Shown here: positions 1 through 8,414 of the stretch, one piece after another
Numbering within the stretch: position 1 is the stretch's first letter
Layout of the letters: every line of letters starts with the position of its first letter
NCBI GenBank assembly: GCA_947477565.1
Contig: CANJUR010000048.1
Span: forward strand, 1 to 36,709
Length of the DNA: 36,709 nucleotides
Direction: 5' to 3'
Source of the DNA: Deltaproteobacteria bacterium
GTDB lineage: Bacteria; Myxococcota_A; Polyangia; Polyangiales; Ga0077539
Program-made: the position numbers and the translations under genes
The notes under the pieces: model-generated
Database searches by the model: none
What the model saw: only the letters and a program-made list of their open reading frames with translations
What the model was told of the DNA's origin: nothing

Positions 1-42
1 CCGACGGGACCTCTCCCATCCACCGACAGCCCGGCGCGCCAA

Positions 43-128
43 TGGATCACGATCCCGCCGCAACACGGCGGCGGGACCACCCCCGTGCAACACCAGATGG
101 ATCACCCCGCACCGCCGAAATTGGATCA
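43..128. repeat. Three TGGATCA repeats, probable IS21-family end remnant
   Basis: The heptamer TGGATCA occurs at 43-49, 98-104 and 122-128, all in the same orientation and each preceded by A or T. IS21-family elements carry several short repeats of this general kind inside their ends, and TGGATCA-type repeats are common in that family. No transposase (IstA/IstB) is in the window, so it would lie to the left or be lost. The family assignment is from memory of typical ends and was not checked against a database. Confidence 0.4.
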
Positions 129-155
129 CTAATAGGCCGCCGCTAAAGAACCGGA

Positions 156-235
156 GAGCCGGATGCGGGCAATCCGCCAGTCCGGTTCGGAGGGAGGGGC
201 GGCCGGGGTCACAACCGGCCGTCCCTACCCCTATC
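156..235 (+). mobile_element. 3' end of a group II intron (domains V and VI)
   Basis: Positions 156-188 fold as a domain V hairpin. GAGCCGGA (156-163) pairs with TCCGGTTC (181-188), then there is a small asymmetric bulge (CAG on the 3' side) and a second helix GCGG/CCGC closed by a GCAAT loop. This matches the conserved bacterial group II intron domain V (about 34 nt, starting GAGCC and ending GGTTC). The following segment, about 191-230, is a long hairpin in which GGGGCGGCCGG pairs with CCGGCCGTCCC. An unpaired A lies in the 3' part (CCCTACCCC), as expected of domain VI with its branch-point adenosine. The intron would end near CTAT at 231-234. The upstream intron and its reverse transcriptase are outside the window or lost; only about 20 nt separate it from the TGGATCA repeats. 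Confidence 0.7.
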
Positions 236-386
236 AACTCCCTTGTATGCGAATTTCGCCCTGTGGACCCCTGGCAAGCCTGTCGGCTACAGACGCCCCG
301 GCCGCCGAGAGACTCCAGTCCACGACCCTTCCTCCGGAACGACTGCGTGTAACGGGAACTGTTGCGCCGGCACCGGTCAGACGTCG

Positions 387-1139
387 CTACACACCGACAA
401 ACAGCCCCGCCCCCACCGCCTCATGGAACTGCCGCGCGAGCTCCTCGGCGAAGCGCGCGTCCTCCACCAACACCCCGGCCTCGATGTTCCGCGACTGCGC
501 CCGATCGGTAAAGTTCGCCGAGCCCACCAGCGCCCGCACCCCGTCGACGACGATGCACTTGGCGTGCAGGCTCGCGTAGCTCCCGGGCGTCGCCGCGCGG
601 GGGTCCACGTACAGCGTCGGCACCGGTGCCCCGAAGGGCCAATACGCCGTACGCCACGCCGCCGCCTGCGTCCGCAGGTAGCCCTCGGGGTCGGCCTGCA
701 CGCTCGTCGCCTCCCGCAGGTGCACGAACATCTCCACGAGCACGCCCCGGTCGCGCATCGCCGCGTGCAGTGGCGCCAGGATGCTCTCCCCTCGCTCGAA
801 CGAGTACCCCGCGATCAGCACGTGCCGTCCCGCCGCCGCGAACATCTCCCGCACCACGACCGCCGTGTCGCGCGCCCCGCTGCCTCGCGTCTCGGGGCCG
901 GTCCACACCAGCGACACCTTCGTCGAGGGCGGTCGCAGCCGCTCCTCGCGCACGGCCTCGAGCACCCGCACTACGGTTGCCACGGGCACGCCGACCAGGC
1001 CCAGAAGCCCTTGCGTCAACGCGCCGATGTGAGCCTTCGCGAGCGCCTCCGCCGTCAGCACCTCGCCGAACTCGCCCGCCCTCGCCGCCGCGAGCACGCG
1101 CTCGATGTCCGGCAGCGCGAGGTCGATGCGCGCCGTCAC
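387..1139 (-). CDS. drmC: DISARM protein DrmC, phospholipase D-like
   Basis: This 250-residue protein is the last gene of the DISARM locus. Its C-terminal half carries one HKD motif: H192, K194 and D199, followed by the GSANFT segment at 206-211, the usual phospholipase D/nuclease signature. A glycine-rich GYSF turn lies near 111. Only one HKD copy is present, so an active enzyme would have to dimerise, as PLD-type nucleases such as Nuc do. The start is a GTG at 1137-1139 overlapping the drmB stop as GTGA, so the two are translationally coupled; the longer open frame upstream is the shadow of drmB. In known DISARM systems DrmC is the PLD-domain component and has been reported as dispensable in some. 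Its place right after a DUF1998 gene makes the assignment secure. Confidence 0.9.
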   Translation of the reverse strand: MTARIDLALPDIERVLAAARAGEFGEVLTAEALAKAHIGALTQGLLGLVGVPVATVVRVLEAVREERLRPPSTKVSLVWTGPETRGSGARDTAVVVREMFAAAGRHVLIAGYSFERGESILAPLHAAMRDRGVLVEMFVHLREATSVQADPEGYLRTQAAAWRTAYWPFGAPVPTLYVDPRAATPGSYASLHAKCIVVDGVRALVGSANFTDRAQSRNIEAGVLVEDARFAEELARQFHEAVGAGLFVGV

Positions 1140-3001
1140 GGCCGCTCGCGGAAGAACGCCGCCGCCGGGTCGCATCCCAGCGTCGGCACGACCAGCGCGC
1201 GGTCGAGGTATTGATTGAATCGCTCGCACGAGCACTCCGCCACGAACAGGCACCCGTGGCAGGCCGCCCCTTCGAGCAGCCGGCCGGTGAGGTCGCCCCT
1301 CGGCGTGTGGTGCCCGCACACCGGATCATTGGAGCACAGCACCCCCGCATCCCATGCCGCGCGCAGATGCCCCAAGAGCTGCCGCCCCTGGTCCACGAGC
1401 CCTCCAAGGGTGCCGTCTGTCCCCGAGCTGCCCGTCGCGAGGAGGATGCCCGCCATCGGCATCGGGTCACCGGGGAGCGAGCAGTAGAGCCGCTCGCGGA
1501 TGGCGCTCGCCGCGTAGCCGCACTCCAGCGAGAGCGCCGTCATCAGCAGGTGCGCAAGCGAGTGCAGCAGGTAGAAGCGCACGCCTGGGAACTCCGGCGG
1601 CTCCTTCATCTGCTCGGCCCAGCGAGCGAAGCCTGCCCGCAGCTCGCCCTCGCGCTCCCGGACCTCGTCGCGCTTCTCCCACGCGCGCACAGCCTCCTCA
1701 TCGAGCCGCACGAAGATCCCCTCGCCGCGAACCTCCGTCGCGGGCAGCCAGTCGGTCTGCAACCCCAGCGCGGCGGGCACGACCTTGTACTCCCCCTGGA
1801 GGTCCGAGCTCACGGGCATCAGCCGCGTGAACCCGACCTGCGCGCGCACCTCCCGGAGCTTCGAGGCGAGCACCACGCGCTCGATCCCCGCCGGTAGCGC
1901 CCCGTCCCGCCGCAGCATCCGCGCGAAGAACTCCTGCCCGGCGGGCGCGATGGTCCCTGGTACCTCCTCGGCGGCGGCCATGAACTGCCCGAACTCCGCC
2001 GTGCGCACGGGCCCCTGCTGCACCGGGGTTCCGGCTCGTCGCGCGGCGATGGCCGCGAGCACCTCGGCATCGCTCCACCCCTCCAGCGCATGCCGCACGT
2101 CGGGGATGGTCCGAAACGGCCCGATCGACGCGGGGGTCGCCGTCTGCACCATGTTCCAGACGGCGTCGATGGCCGCCCGCAGTGCGAGCTCCTTCATCGG
2201 CGGGATCGACAGCGCGCTCTCCACCAACGAGAAGTACGCGTCGCTCGCCGTGCGCACGACCAGGCTCAGCATCTCCTCGCAGCCGGGCTCGTTGCCCTCG
2301 CTGCCCAACCACGGACGCTCGCCGTCGCAGCCCCCAGCCGTGCCCCGTGCGCGGGCCTTCGACAACGGGCGCTTCGACCCGCACCCCCGGCACCGCACCC
2401 AGATGTCTGCGAAGTCCCCCGAGGCGCCCTCCTCCAGGATCAACCGGGGGTGCTCGCACCGCCCGCCCGCCCGCTCCTGGTGGGCGAAGCGCAGCCACGG
2501 AAATTCCTGGAGGTGTCCCCGCACGCAGGCCGCCACGAAACGCACGGGGACGCAGACCGCGCCGCTCCGGCGGTTGTCACAGGTGTGCAGGTAGTGGTCG
2601 CCCTTGCGCTCCAGCCCATGCCAGGCCTGCACCAGCGCGCGGCACTCCGGGTTCTGGCAGACGAACCACGCCGGAAACTCCACCGCGCGGATGCCGTGTC
2701 CACGCCGCGCCTGCTGGTCGTCGCCCACCGGAGCCGCGCGAAACGCCGCCTCGGTGCGCAGCTCGCGCAGCCCCTGCTGCCGCCGCCGCGCGTTGATGCT
2801 CGCGCAGAGCCGAGACTCGGCCAGCACCTCCATCCCGTCGCCCTGCCAGAAGTCCAGGCCCCCGATCACCACCGCGTCGCCCACGAGGTCGACCATCGCC
2901 CCAGGGCCAAACGTGGTGATGAGCTGGCTGCGACGGATCTTCCCATCGGGCTGCACGTGCTGCGTGTTGGCCACCCACGACGAGCGTCCCGGCTTCTTCA
3001 C
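1136..3001 (-). CDS. drmB: DISARM protein DrmB, DUF1998 domain
   Basis: A 621-residue protein. The N-terminal half has cysteine pairs typical of zinc binding (C115/C120, C141/C150, C204/C207). The C-terminal region shows the DUF1998 signature: a HSLAHLL segment, then a GYAASAIRERLY-like stretch, a TDGTLGGLV segment, CSNDPVC, ACHGC and finally CERFNQYLDR. DUF1998 proteins act with a partner helicase; in DISARM, DrmA and DrmB form the core complex that binds incoming DNA. The GTG start at 2999-3001 overlaps the drmA stop (GTGA). A second GTG nine codons in is possible. Its own stop overlaps the drmC start in the same way, so drmA-drmB-drmC form one tightly coupled unit. Confidence 0.92.
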   Translation of the reverse strand: MKKPGRSSWVANTQHVQPDGKIRRSQLITTFGPGAMVDLVGDAVVIGGLDFWQGDGMEVLAESRLCASINARRRQQGLRELRTEAAFRAAPVGDDQQARRGHGIRAVEFPAWFVCQNPECRALVQAWHGLERKGDHYLHTCDNRRSGAVCVPVRFVAACVRGHLQEFPWLRFAHQERAGGRCEHPRLILEEGASGDFADIWVRCRGCGSKRPLSKARARGTAGGCDGERPWLGSEGNEPGCEEMLSLVVRTASDAYFSLVESALSIPPMKELALRAAIDAVWNMVQTATPASIGPFRTIPDVRHALEGWSDAEVLAAIAARRAGTPVQQGPVRTAEFGQFMAAAEEVPGTIAPAGQEFFARMLRRDGALPAGIERVVLASKLREVRAQVGFTRLMPVSSDLQGEYKVVPAALGLQTDWLPATEVRGEGIFVRLDEEAVRAWEKRDEVREREGELRAGFARWAEQMKEPPEFPGVRFYLLHSLAHLLMTALSLECGYAASAIRERLYCSLPGDPMPMAGILLATGSSGTDGTLGGLVDQGRQLLGHLRAAWDAGVLCSNDPVCGHHTPRGDLTGRLLEGAACHGCLFVAECSCERFNQYLDRALVVPTLGCDPAAAFFRERP

Positions 3002-6000
3002 GAGTCCACCGCCTTGCGCGAGAGCGGGCGCCGCTCGACCCAGATGTGAGCCGTCGCCTCCACGTCGCGCATCGACGTCGGCGCGGCGAAGCGGGCGTCG
3101 TCGCTGCCCTTCGGTGGGGGCTCCTTCTCCAGTGCGCTGAAGAGCAGCGGCTTGCCCTGATGGCCCCGGTCGAAGGGTGACCAGCACCGCGCGCCCGCGC
3201 CCTCGCGGCTCGCGCGCACCAGCGAGATCCACGCGTCGAGCATGCTCCGCCCGCGGTGCCGCAGCGTCTCGACCATCGCCTCGTGGGCGCGTGCGTCGAG
3301 CCCCATGCGCTCGCGGCCTGCCCGCTGCGCCAGCGCCTCGATGGCGGTCTCGACCACCGCGCGCTCGGCCTCGACGTCCATCACCCCATCCGAGGCCTGG
3401 AGCGCCGCCCCGAGGTGCCGCGCCATCGCCAACAACGCCCCCGCGAAGCCGCGCTCCAAGGCGGGCGCCGAGAACGGCGTGAGGCTCATGGCCTCGACGT
3501 GGCGGTAGTAGCACTCGTGCCACGCACTGAATCGTTCGTAGTGCGAACGATCGCGCGCCTTGTGCAGGTTGAGCACCGTCACCACGAGCCCGGGGCGCTT
3601 CGGGTCACGGCCCACGCGCGAGGTCGCCTGGATGTACTCGCTCGCGGTCTTGGGCTGGCCCGCGACCACCATCAACCCGAGGCGGTCGATGTCCACGCCC
3701 ACGGAGATCATGTTGGAGGCGAGCAGGACATCGACGTGCTCCTTATCGGGCGCGAAGAGCTTCAACCGACCTCGCGTGCGAGCGATGGCGTGGGTGCTCT
3801 CGCGCGAGGTGAGCTCCACCGGTTCGCCCAGCTCCCGCGGGCGAAACCAGCGGTGCGCGCCCTTCTCGCCGAAGGGGCGGTGTTCGTCGATGCGGGCGCA
3901 GCGAGAGCGCACCTCGTCTTCGACCAGGCGACGCATCCCGCCGAGCTCTCGCAGGGCGTTGAAGTACCCCACCACGGTCGAGTACGGATCGGCCGGGTCG
4001 TCGGCGCGCGGGGGCTGCGCGGCCTGCTTCCAGGCGGCCGAGAGCAGCGCCACGTACACCCGCAGGAGCACCGCCTTCATTGGGCGCCCTCCCGCCGCGA
4101 CGCCCAGGTAGAGGCGTCCGTCGGTGGTGTGGGCGACGCGCGCGAAGAAGGTCTCGCCCTCGTCGCGACCGGGCGGGGGAAAGAGACTCACCGCGTCGCG
4201 GCCGAAGAGGGAGAGCACCTGGCGGCGGGCACGGCGCACCGTGGCCGTCGAGGCGAGGATCTTCGGGCGCACCTTCGTCCCGTCGGCGAGCGTCGTCTCG
4301 CAGAGGGCTTCGATGGCGGTCTCGTAGAGGCCCACCATGGTCCCGAGGGGGCCGGAGATGAGGTGCAGTTCGTCCTGCACGATGAGTTCTGGCGGGCGCA
4401 AGCCGTCGGGGAGCAGGGCCGCTGTGCGCTCGGCGATGGCGGTGTCGGGCGATCCGAAGAAGCGCCCGCCCACGCGCGAGTGGACGCGCCCGAAGAGCAT
4501 CCCCGCCTCGGCGCGCCACGGCACCATCGCGAACTTGTCCACCGTCGCCACCAGGAACGACGGCAGCTCCCGGTAGACCTGCTCGTCGACGAAGACCAGC
4601 GGCACACCCTCCTCGGCGTGGCGCTTGTTCCCCTGGCCGAAGTCGCAGCCGCGGAAGTTCTTGCAGAGGATGCGCACGTGCGTCGGCGCACTCGCGTTGG
4701 GCACGAGCGTGACGGTGTCGGCGTCGAGCTTCGTCCCGCACCAGGGGCACTGTGTGAGCGGGAGCGGCGACGGGGCCTTGTCGTTGTCGCGGTGCTGCTT
4801 CCAGGTGGTGATCTTGGTGGCGACCTCGGCGAGGGTGTTGGCAGTGGCCGTGCGGCCCACCCAGAGGCCCACCGAGAAGCGTACCTCGCCCAGCGTCGCC
4901 GGGTCGTCGCGGCGCAGCATCTCCAGGGCGCAGATCATCGTGGCGGCGCGCTGGAGCTGGTCGAGCGTGAGCAGGCGCAGCGTGTACCGCAACAGCACCG
5001 CGACGCCGTAACCGCCATCGGGACGCGTCGCGCCGCGCAGTCGTCGCAGCACCAATGCGAAGGCGATGACGCCGAGGTACGCCTCTGTTTTGCCGCCGCC
5101 CGTGGGGAAGAAGATCAGCTCCACGCGCTCGCGGTCAGCGTGGCGCGGATCGTCGAGGCCCGCGACGTTGATCAGCACGAACGCGAGCTGGAAGAGGCGC
5201 CAGCGCGGGGCGCTCGTCTTGTAGCGGTCGGGGTCGCGCCTGCGGGCCTGGAGATCCATCGCGCGGTTGGCCAGCACGAACGCGCGGAAGAGCTCGGGGC
5301 GCGTCGCGAGGAGGTCGAGGCCCTCGGCGATGCGTTGCCGCGCGCGGTCGGCGTCGTCCATGAGCCGGTCACGGGTGTCCCTGCGACGGGGGGAGTCGAG
5401 CGGCGCCGTACGTTCGGCGGCGATCCACGCGGCGTAGGCGTCACCCAGGGGCGCGAGCGCGGAGCGCAGCGTGGCGCCGTCGGGCATCGCGGCGAGGTCG
5501 GCCATCGCGGTGGGGACACCGTCGATCTCGTGGCTCTCGATGGGGCGCACCTCAGCGCGAGGAAGCCAGCAGGTGCGGGCGCCAACGACGCGGCCGGAGG
5601 CATCGCGCACGGGCTCGGCGGAGATGCCGTGACCCACGGCCCATTCGACGGCGTCGCGGTACTGGAGGTCGGCGATGCGATCGTCAAAGTCGGCGGAGGG
5701 CTCGTCGCGGCGGTTGGGGCGGGCGATGAGCCCGGCGGGGAAGCGCAGCTCCAGGGTGACCTGGAAGACGAAGGCGCTATCGGCCCTGCCGGGCGGGGCG
5801 ACGGGTGCGCGGTGGTTGACCACGAAGAACGAGAGCGCGCGCGTGCCGGGGGCGAGGCCCGGGGCGTCGGCGACGGAGAGGCGACCCTCCATCCAGAGGC
5901 CCGCGGTGCCGGCGATCTCGGTGGGTCGCGCGAGCGCCTCGGGGTCGAGCGCGACGACGCGGCGCACCGGGAGGAGGGCCACACGGCGCCACTGCTCGGG

Positions 6001-6438
6001 CGGGCGGTTGCGGCCCTCGGGGGTCTCCTCGGCGGGGGTGTTGTCGTACTCGACGTAGTGCAGGAAGAGCTCGACGGAGTCGCGCGCGTCGCCGGGCGGC
6101 AGCAGCACCGAGAGGCCGATCGAGGCCGGGAAGAGCTTGCGCACCTTGGGTTCGGGGACGTTCTCGCTCTGCTCCTCGTCGTCGCTGTCGCTGCCCGCGC
6201 CGAGCTCGTCGTCGTCCGTGGGGTTGCCCGGGTCGCGGTCGCCGGAGGGGGCGAGGAAGCCGGTGAGGTAGAAGCGAGACGGCGGGCGCGGCAGCACCTC
6301 GGCGGAGTTCGGATCGCCGTCGAAGGGGCCCACGAGGTCAGCGTGGAGAGCGTCGAGAAGATGGGCGCGGACAGCGGCGCTCCCCTGCGTCGGTGCGGTC
6401 ATGGCGGGATCATCGCCGATCCCGGCGGGGCCGACCAT
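2998..6438 (-). CDS. drmA: DISARM helicase DrmA
   Basis: A 1146-residue superfamily 2-type helicase. Visible motifs in order: Walker A PTGGGKT at 445-451; a cysteine cluster (C564, C567, C592, C598) forming a likely zinc finger inserted between the motor motifs; a DEAH-box variant QDELH at 688-692; motif III STAT near 730; and a motif VI-like QATSRVGRDP at 937-946. The first 400 residues are a DrmA-type N-terminal extension with an acidic patch near 76-92. The ATG at 6436-6438 is preceded by a clear GAGGA ribosome site, supporting it over the ATG twelve codons later. It lies just below the small PD-(D/E)XK-like gene (stop 7 bases upstream) and overlaps drmB. DrmA is the DNA-translocating core of DISARM. 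Confidence 0.92.
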   Translation of the reverse strand: MVGPAGIGDDPAMTAPTQGSAAVRAHLLDALHADLVGPFDGDPNSAEVLPRPPSRFYLTGFLAPSGDRDPGNPTDDDELGAGSDSDDEEQSENVPEPKVRKLFPASIGLSVLLPPGDARDSVELFLHYVEYDNTPAEETPEGRNRPPEQWRRVALLPVRRVVALDPEALARPTEIAGTAGLWMEGRLSVADAPGLAPGTRALSFFVVNHRAPVAPPGRADSAFVFQVTLELRFPAGLIARPNRRDEPSADFDDRIADLQYRDAVEWAVGHGISAEPVRDASGRVVGARTCWLPRAEVRPIESHEIDGVPTAMADLAAMPDGATLRSALAPLGDAYAAWIAAERTAPLDSPRRRDTRDRLMDDADRARQRIAEGLDLLATRPELFRAFVLANRAMDLQARRRDPDRYKTSAPRWRLFQLAFVLINVAGLDDPRHADRERVELIFFPTGGGKTEAYLGVIAFALVLRRLRGATRPDGGYGVAVLLRYTLRLLTLDQLQRAATMICALEMLRRDDPATLGEVRFSVGLWVGRTATANTLAEVATKITTWKQHRDNDKAPSPLPLTQCPWCGTKLDADTVTLVPNASAPTHVRILCKNFRGCDFGQGNKRHAEEGVPLVFVDEQVYRELPSFLVATVDKFAMVPWRAEAGMLFGRVHSRVGGRFFGSPDTAIAERTAALLPDGLRPPELIVQDELHLISGPLGTMVGLYETAIEALCETTLADGTKVRPKILASTATVRRARRQVLSLFGRDAVSLFPPPGRDEGETFFARVAHTTDGRLYLGVAAGGRPMKAVLLRVYVALLSAAWKQAAQPPRADDPADPYSTVVGYFNALRELGGMRRLVEDEVRSRCARIDEHRPFGEKGAHRWFRPRELGEPVELTSRESTHAIARTRGRLKLFAPDKEHVDVLLASNMISVGVDIDRLGLMVVAGQPKTASEYIQATSRVGRDPKRPGLVVTVLNLHKARDRSHYERFSAWHECYYRHVEAMSLTPFSAPALERGFAGALLAMARHLGAALQASDGVMDVEAERAVVETAIEALAQRAGRERMGLDARAHEAMVETLRHRGRSMLDAWISLVRASREGAGARCWSPFDRGHQGKPLLFSALEKEPPPKGSDDARFAAPTSMRDVEATAHIWVERRPLSRKAVDS

Positions 6439-6445
6439 GCGTTCC

Positions 6446-7336
6446 TCAGCCTCTGGCTGGACTAAGCTTCCCGAGCAGCTTCTTCACAGCGGCCCGTAGC
6501 TCCCCGCCGCTCGCGGCCAGGACGTCGATCCCCAGTGCATTGACACCAGCCCTACGCTCCGTCGAAGTCAGCGAGCCAGATGAAGGGATGACCAGGACCC
6601 GCTGGACAGTGGTCTTTGGCCAGATCCACTGGGAATACAGCAGAAGCTGTCCCACGCCGCAGTAGACGTCAGCCAGCCGACTCGTCGACTTGATCTCAAA
6701 TACAACCGTGACCTTGCCATTGGTTACAGCAAGGTCTGGGAGCGCGACTTCGGTGGTCTGGAGGCTCACCACCTCCCATTTCATATCCTTTGCCCCCGCA
6801 AGCGTCTCGTTATGAAGCTTCTGATGAAGTCCTGACGTAATTACGGCAATGCCGGGGCTCCGGGACTCGTACGTGGAAGGTCCCGTGGAACTCAACATCC
6901 GTATCACCGCGATCGCGGCTGGAGCCTCAGAAACATCATCGATCAGGGGACGTTTGGCCGACATCGTCTTCCAAAAACGTCTTGGCTTCTTCTCGGTTGC
7001 CCGTCGAGGCGCAATGCCGAGTCTCTTGCAGTACTTCTGGAACGAAGCCTCTGTCTTTGCCGGGCTTTCTGAGTAATCCAGGATCTTGGAAATGGCAGGG
7101 TCAGTGACCTTCCCGTCCTTTTCGGGGTCGGACAGATGCAGGTCCAGCGAGTTCTGGACGTAGCCCGCGAACCGGCTGGGGGCGAACCCAAACGTAGCGT
7201 CGGGCCATGAGACAACGACAAAGTTCGTCCCTCGCGCGATCAGAGACCTCGCATATCCATTGCCTTGGTCGACAGCGTCCTGGAGAGTTGCGACGTTCGC
7301 GATGATCTGATTTTCTTCTTTTATGAGTGGTCTCAT
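6446..7336 (-). CDS. Putative PD-(D/E)XK nuclease embedded in the DISARM locus
   Basis: A 296-residue protein of unassigned family. Its C-terminal part has the layout of a PD-(D/E)XK nuclease fold: an aspartate in a PDLAV strand (about D201), then after a short turn a hydrophobic strand ending FEIK (E214, K216), followed by a helix with GQLLLY (Q230). The N-terminal 140 residues are unlike anything I recognise and are rich in lysine. The start is taken as the ATG at 7334-7336, which has AAGGTG about eight bases upstream; a GTG four codons earlier (7346-7348) has no good ribosome site. Its GC content is lower than that of drmA next door. It ends 7 bases before drmA and must be cotranscribed with it. 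Nuclease function is inferred from the motif only. Confidence 0.7.
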   Translation of the reverse strand: MRPLIKEENQIIANVATLQDAVDQGNGYARSLIARGTNFVVVSWPDATFGFAPSRFAGYVQNSLDLHLSDPEKDGKVTDPAISKILDYSESPAKTEASFQKYCKRLGIAPRRATEKKPRRFWKTMSAKRPLIDDVSEAPAAIAVIRMLSSTGPSTYESRSPGIAVITSGLHQKLHNETLAGAKDMKWEVVSLQTTEVALPDLAVTNGKVTVVFEIKSTSRLADVYCGVGQLLLYSQWIWPKTTVQRVLVIPSSGSLTSTERRAGVNALGIDVLAASGGELRAAVKKLLGKLSPARG

Positions 7337-7482
7337 AGCCAACTTCACCTTGCGTGCCCTGGGTGTATGTCGTCTCGCCAGGGGTTGATCCCAGCGAGCC
7401 TTGGTTCTATCGAGTGGAACCGCGGAGTCGTTCGATCAAGTCGGCACCGTTCACCCGATCCTTTGTCTTACCTTGCCCATCG

Positions 7483-8079
7483 CTAGAACGGCACGCTTTC
7501 ATCCGCGGATCGGTCGTCCGTGAGCTTCTTCTTGATGCGGTCCGTCTCTCGCACGAAGGCGGCCACCAGGCCCGGGAGTTGGGGGTCATCAAGGGCGCCC
7601 AAGATGAGGGCGTCGGGAGTGTCCCGGTGACCTCGCCAGGCGACGGGCCGCCACATCGCCGCACCACGATACAAGCGGACGAAACCCGTCTTTCCGACCC
7701 CCGGCTTCCCCCCGCCGATTCCACCGGTGTGTCCGATGAAGATCCTACCTGATTCATCACCCGCGAACACGCCCCCACACCTCAGGTTTCGACCGCGGCG
7801 AGGGGCATTGATCTCGGCGACAATCGAGAGACTACGAGGCGTACCAGGAAGGCTCGGATCATGTAAGCCGAAGCCGCACCAAAATCGGCCACGAGCGACC
7901 TTCGGATCGAATGCGCCCCAAAAGCCATGCTCGGCATTCCAGTAAACCTGGGAACGGAGTCCCCCGCCTTGATACCCGACATCATGCGGAGTTGGGACGA
8001 GTCCAGCAGTAAGATTCGACTTGAAGGCATCGAACGCCTGCCGAAGTTCTACCTGGGTCGTCAGTCCGGTCAGTTCCAT
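7483..8079 (-). CDS. Unknown protein in the DISARM locus, glycine-rich motif
   Basis: A 198-residue protein read from the ATG at 8077-8079. The open frame extends to 8205, but the upstream residues look non-coding and contain a repeated 13-mer. A striking stretch near the middle, GHTGGIGGG followed by PGVGKTGF, superficially resembles a P-loop (GVGKT) but lacks the preceding strand and downstream motor motifs. I think it is instead a structural loop seen in some uncharacterised proteins linked to restriction genes; that recollection is unverified. The C-terminus is charged (ETDRIKKKL). No signal peptide or membrane segment is visible. It lies between the small zinc-ribbon gene and the PD-(D/E)XK-like gene, with a 146-base gap downstream. 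No function is assigned. Confidence 0.6.
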   Translation of the reverse strand: MELTGLTTQVELRQAFDAFKSNLTAGLVPTPHDVGYQGGGLRSQVYWNAEHGFWGAFDPKVARGRFWCGFGLHDPSLPGTPRSLSIVAEINAPRRGRNLRCGGVFAGDESGRIFIGHTGGIGGGKPGVGKTGFVRLYRGAAMWRPVAWRGHRDTPDALILGALDDPQLPGLVAAFVRETDRIKKKLTDDRSADESVPF

Positions 8080-8219
8080 GCCACAACAACCAGTTCTCTC
8101 ATGCCACTGCTGCGATCGTTCCTGGGGTAACGCGCGAAGCGCGATGCGCCGGCTCACCTGACGGCACGAGTCCTTGATCTGGTTTTGCCACAACAACCCG
8201 GTCAAGCTCCGTCCAGGGG

Positions 8220-8402
8220 TCAGGTCGGCTGATCACGCTGGCAGTGCCGACATACGACAGCCTGTTTGGGGATGTTCGACTGACAGAACGCACATCGCTT
8301 TACGGCTCCCCCAGCTGCTCCGCGAAGCACCTTCGCCACCGCCCAAACCGCTCCCACACCCACAAACAGAATCATCAATTCTGACGCACCCAATCCGAAC
8401 AT
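8220..8402 (-). CDS. Small membrane protein with zinc ribbon
   Basis: A 60-residue protein. Residues about 8-28 form one hydrophobic membrane segment. The C-terminal half contains CAFC, then about ten residues later CRHC, a two-knuckle zinc ribbon. An excellent ribosome site (AAAGGAGA, five bases before the ATG) and a 12-base gap after drmMI argue it is a genuine gene. A membrane-anchored zinc ribbon of this size is common as a generic small protein, so it may have been caught up in the locus. Alternatively it could tether DISARM components to the membrane; nothing in the sequence shows this. Confidence 0.75.
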   Translation of the reverse strand: MFGLGASELMILFVGVGAVWAVAKVLRGAAGGAVKRCAFCQSNIPKQAVVCRHCQRDQPT

Positions 8403-8414
8403 CGACGTCTCCTT

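Noticed and set aside
1..386. Left attachment repeat of the tRNA-Arg 3' half
   Set aside because: No copy of the tRNA 3' sequence was seen here or elsewhere in the window, so the left end is outside or too diverged to find by eye.
1140..1319. N-terminal extension of drmC
   Set aside because: It overlaps the drmB coding end in another frame and the residues look random; the GTGA overlap gives a better start.
3256..6465. A 1069-residue open frame opposite drmA, and similar long frames at 10749-12443 and 14961-17111
   Set aside because: They are antisense shadows of drmA, drmMI and drmD. In GC-rich DNA stop codons are rare on the other strand, and the translations are biased to R, H, G and V with no domain.
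8220..8402. Reading the small zinc-ribbon gene as a chance frame
   Set aside because: Strong ribosome site, membrane segment and paired CxxC knuckles favour a real gene.
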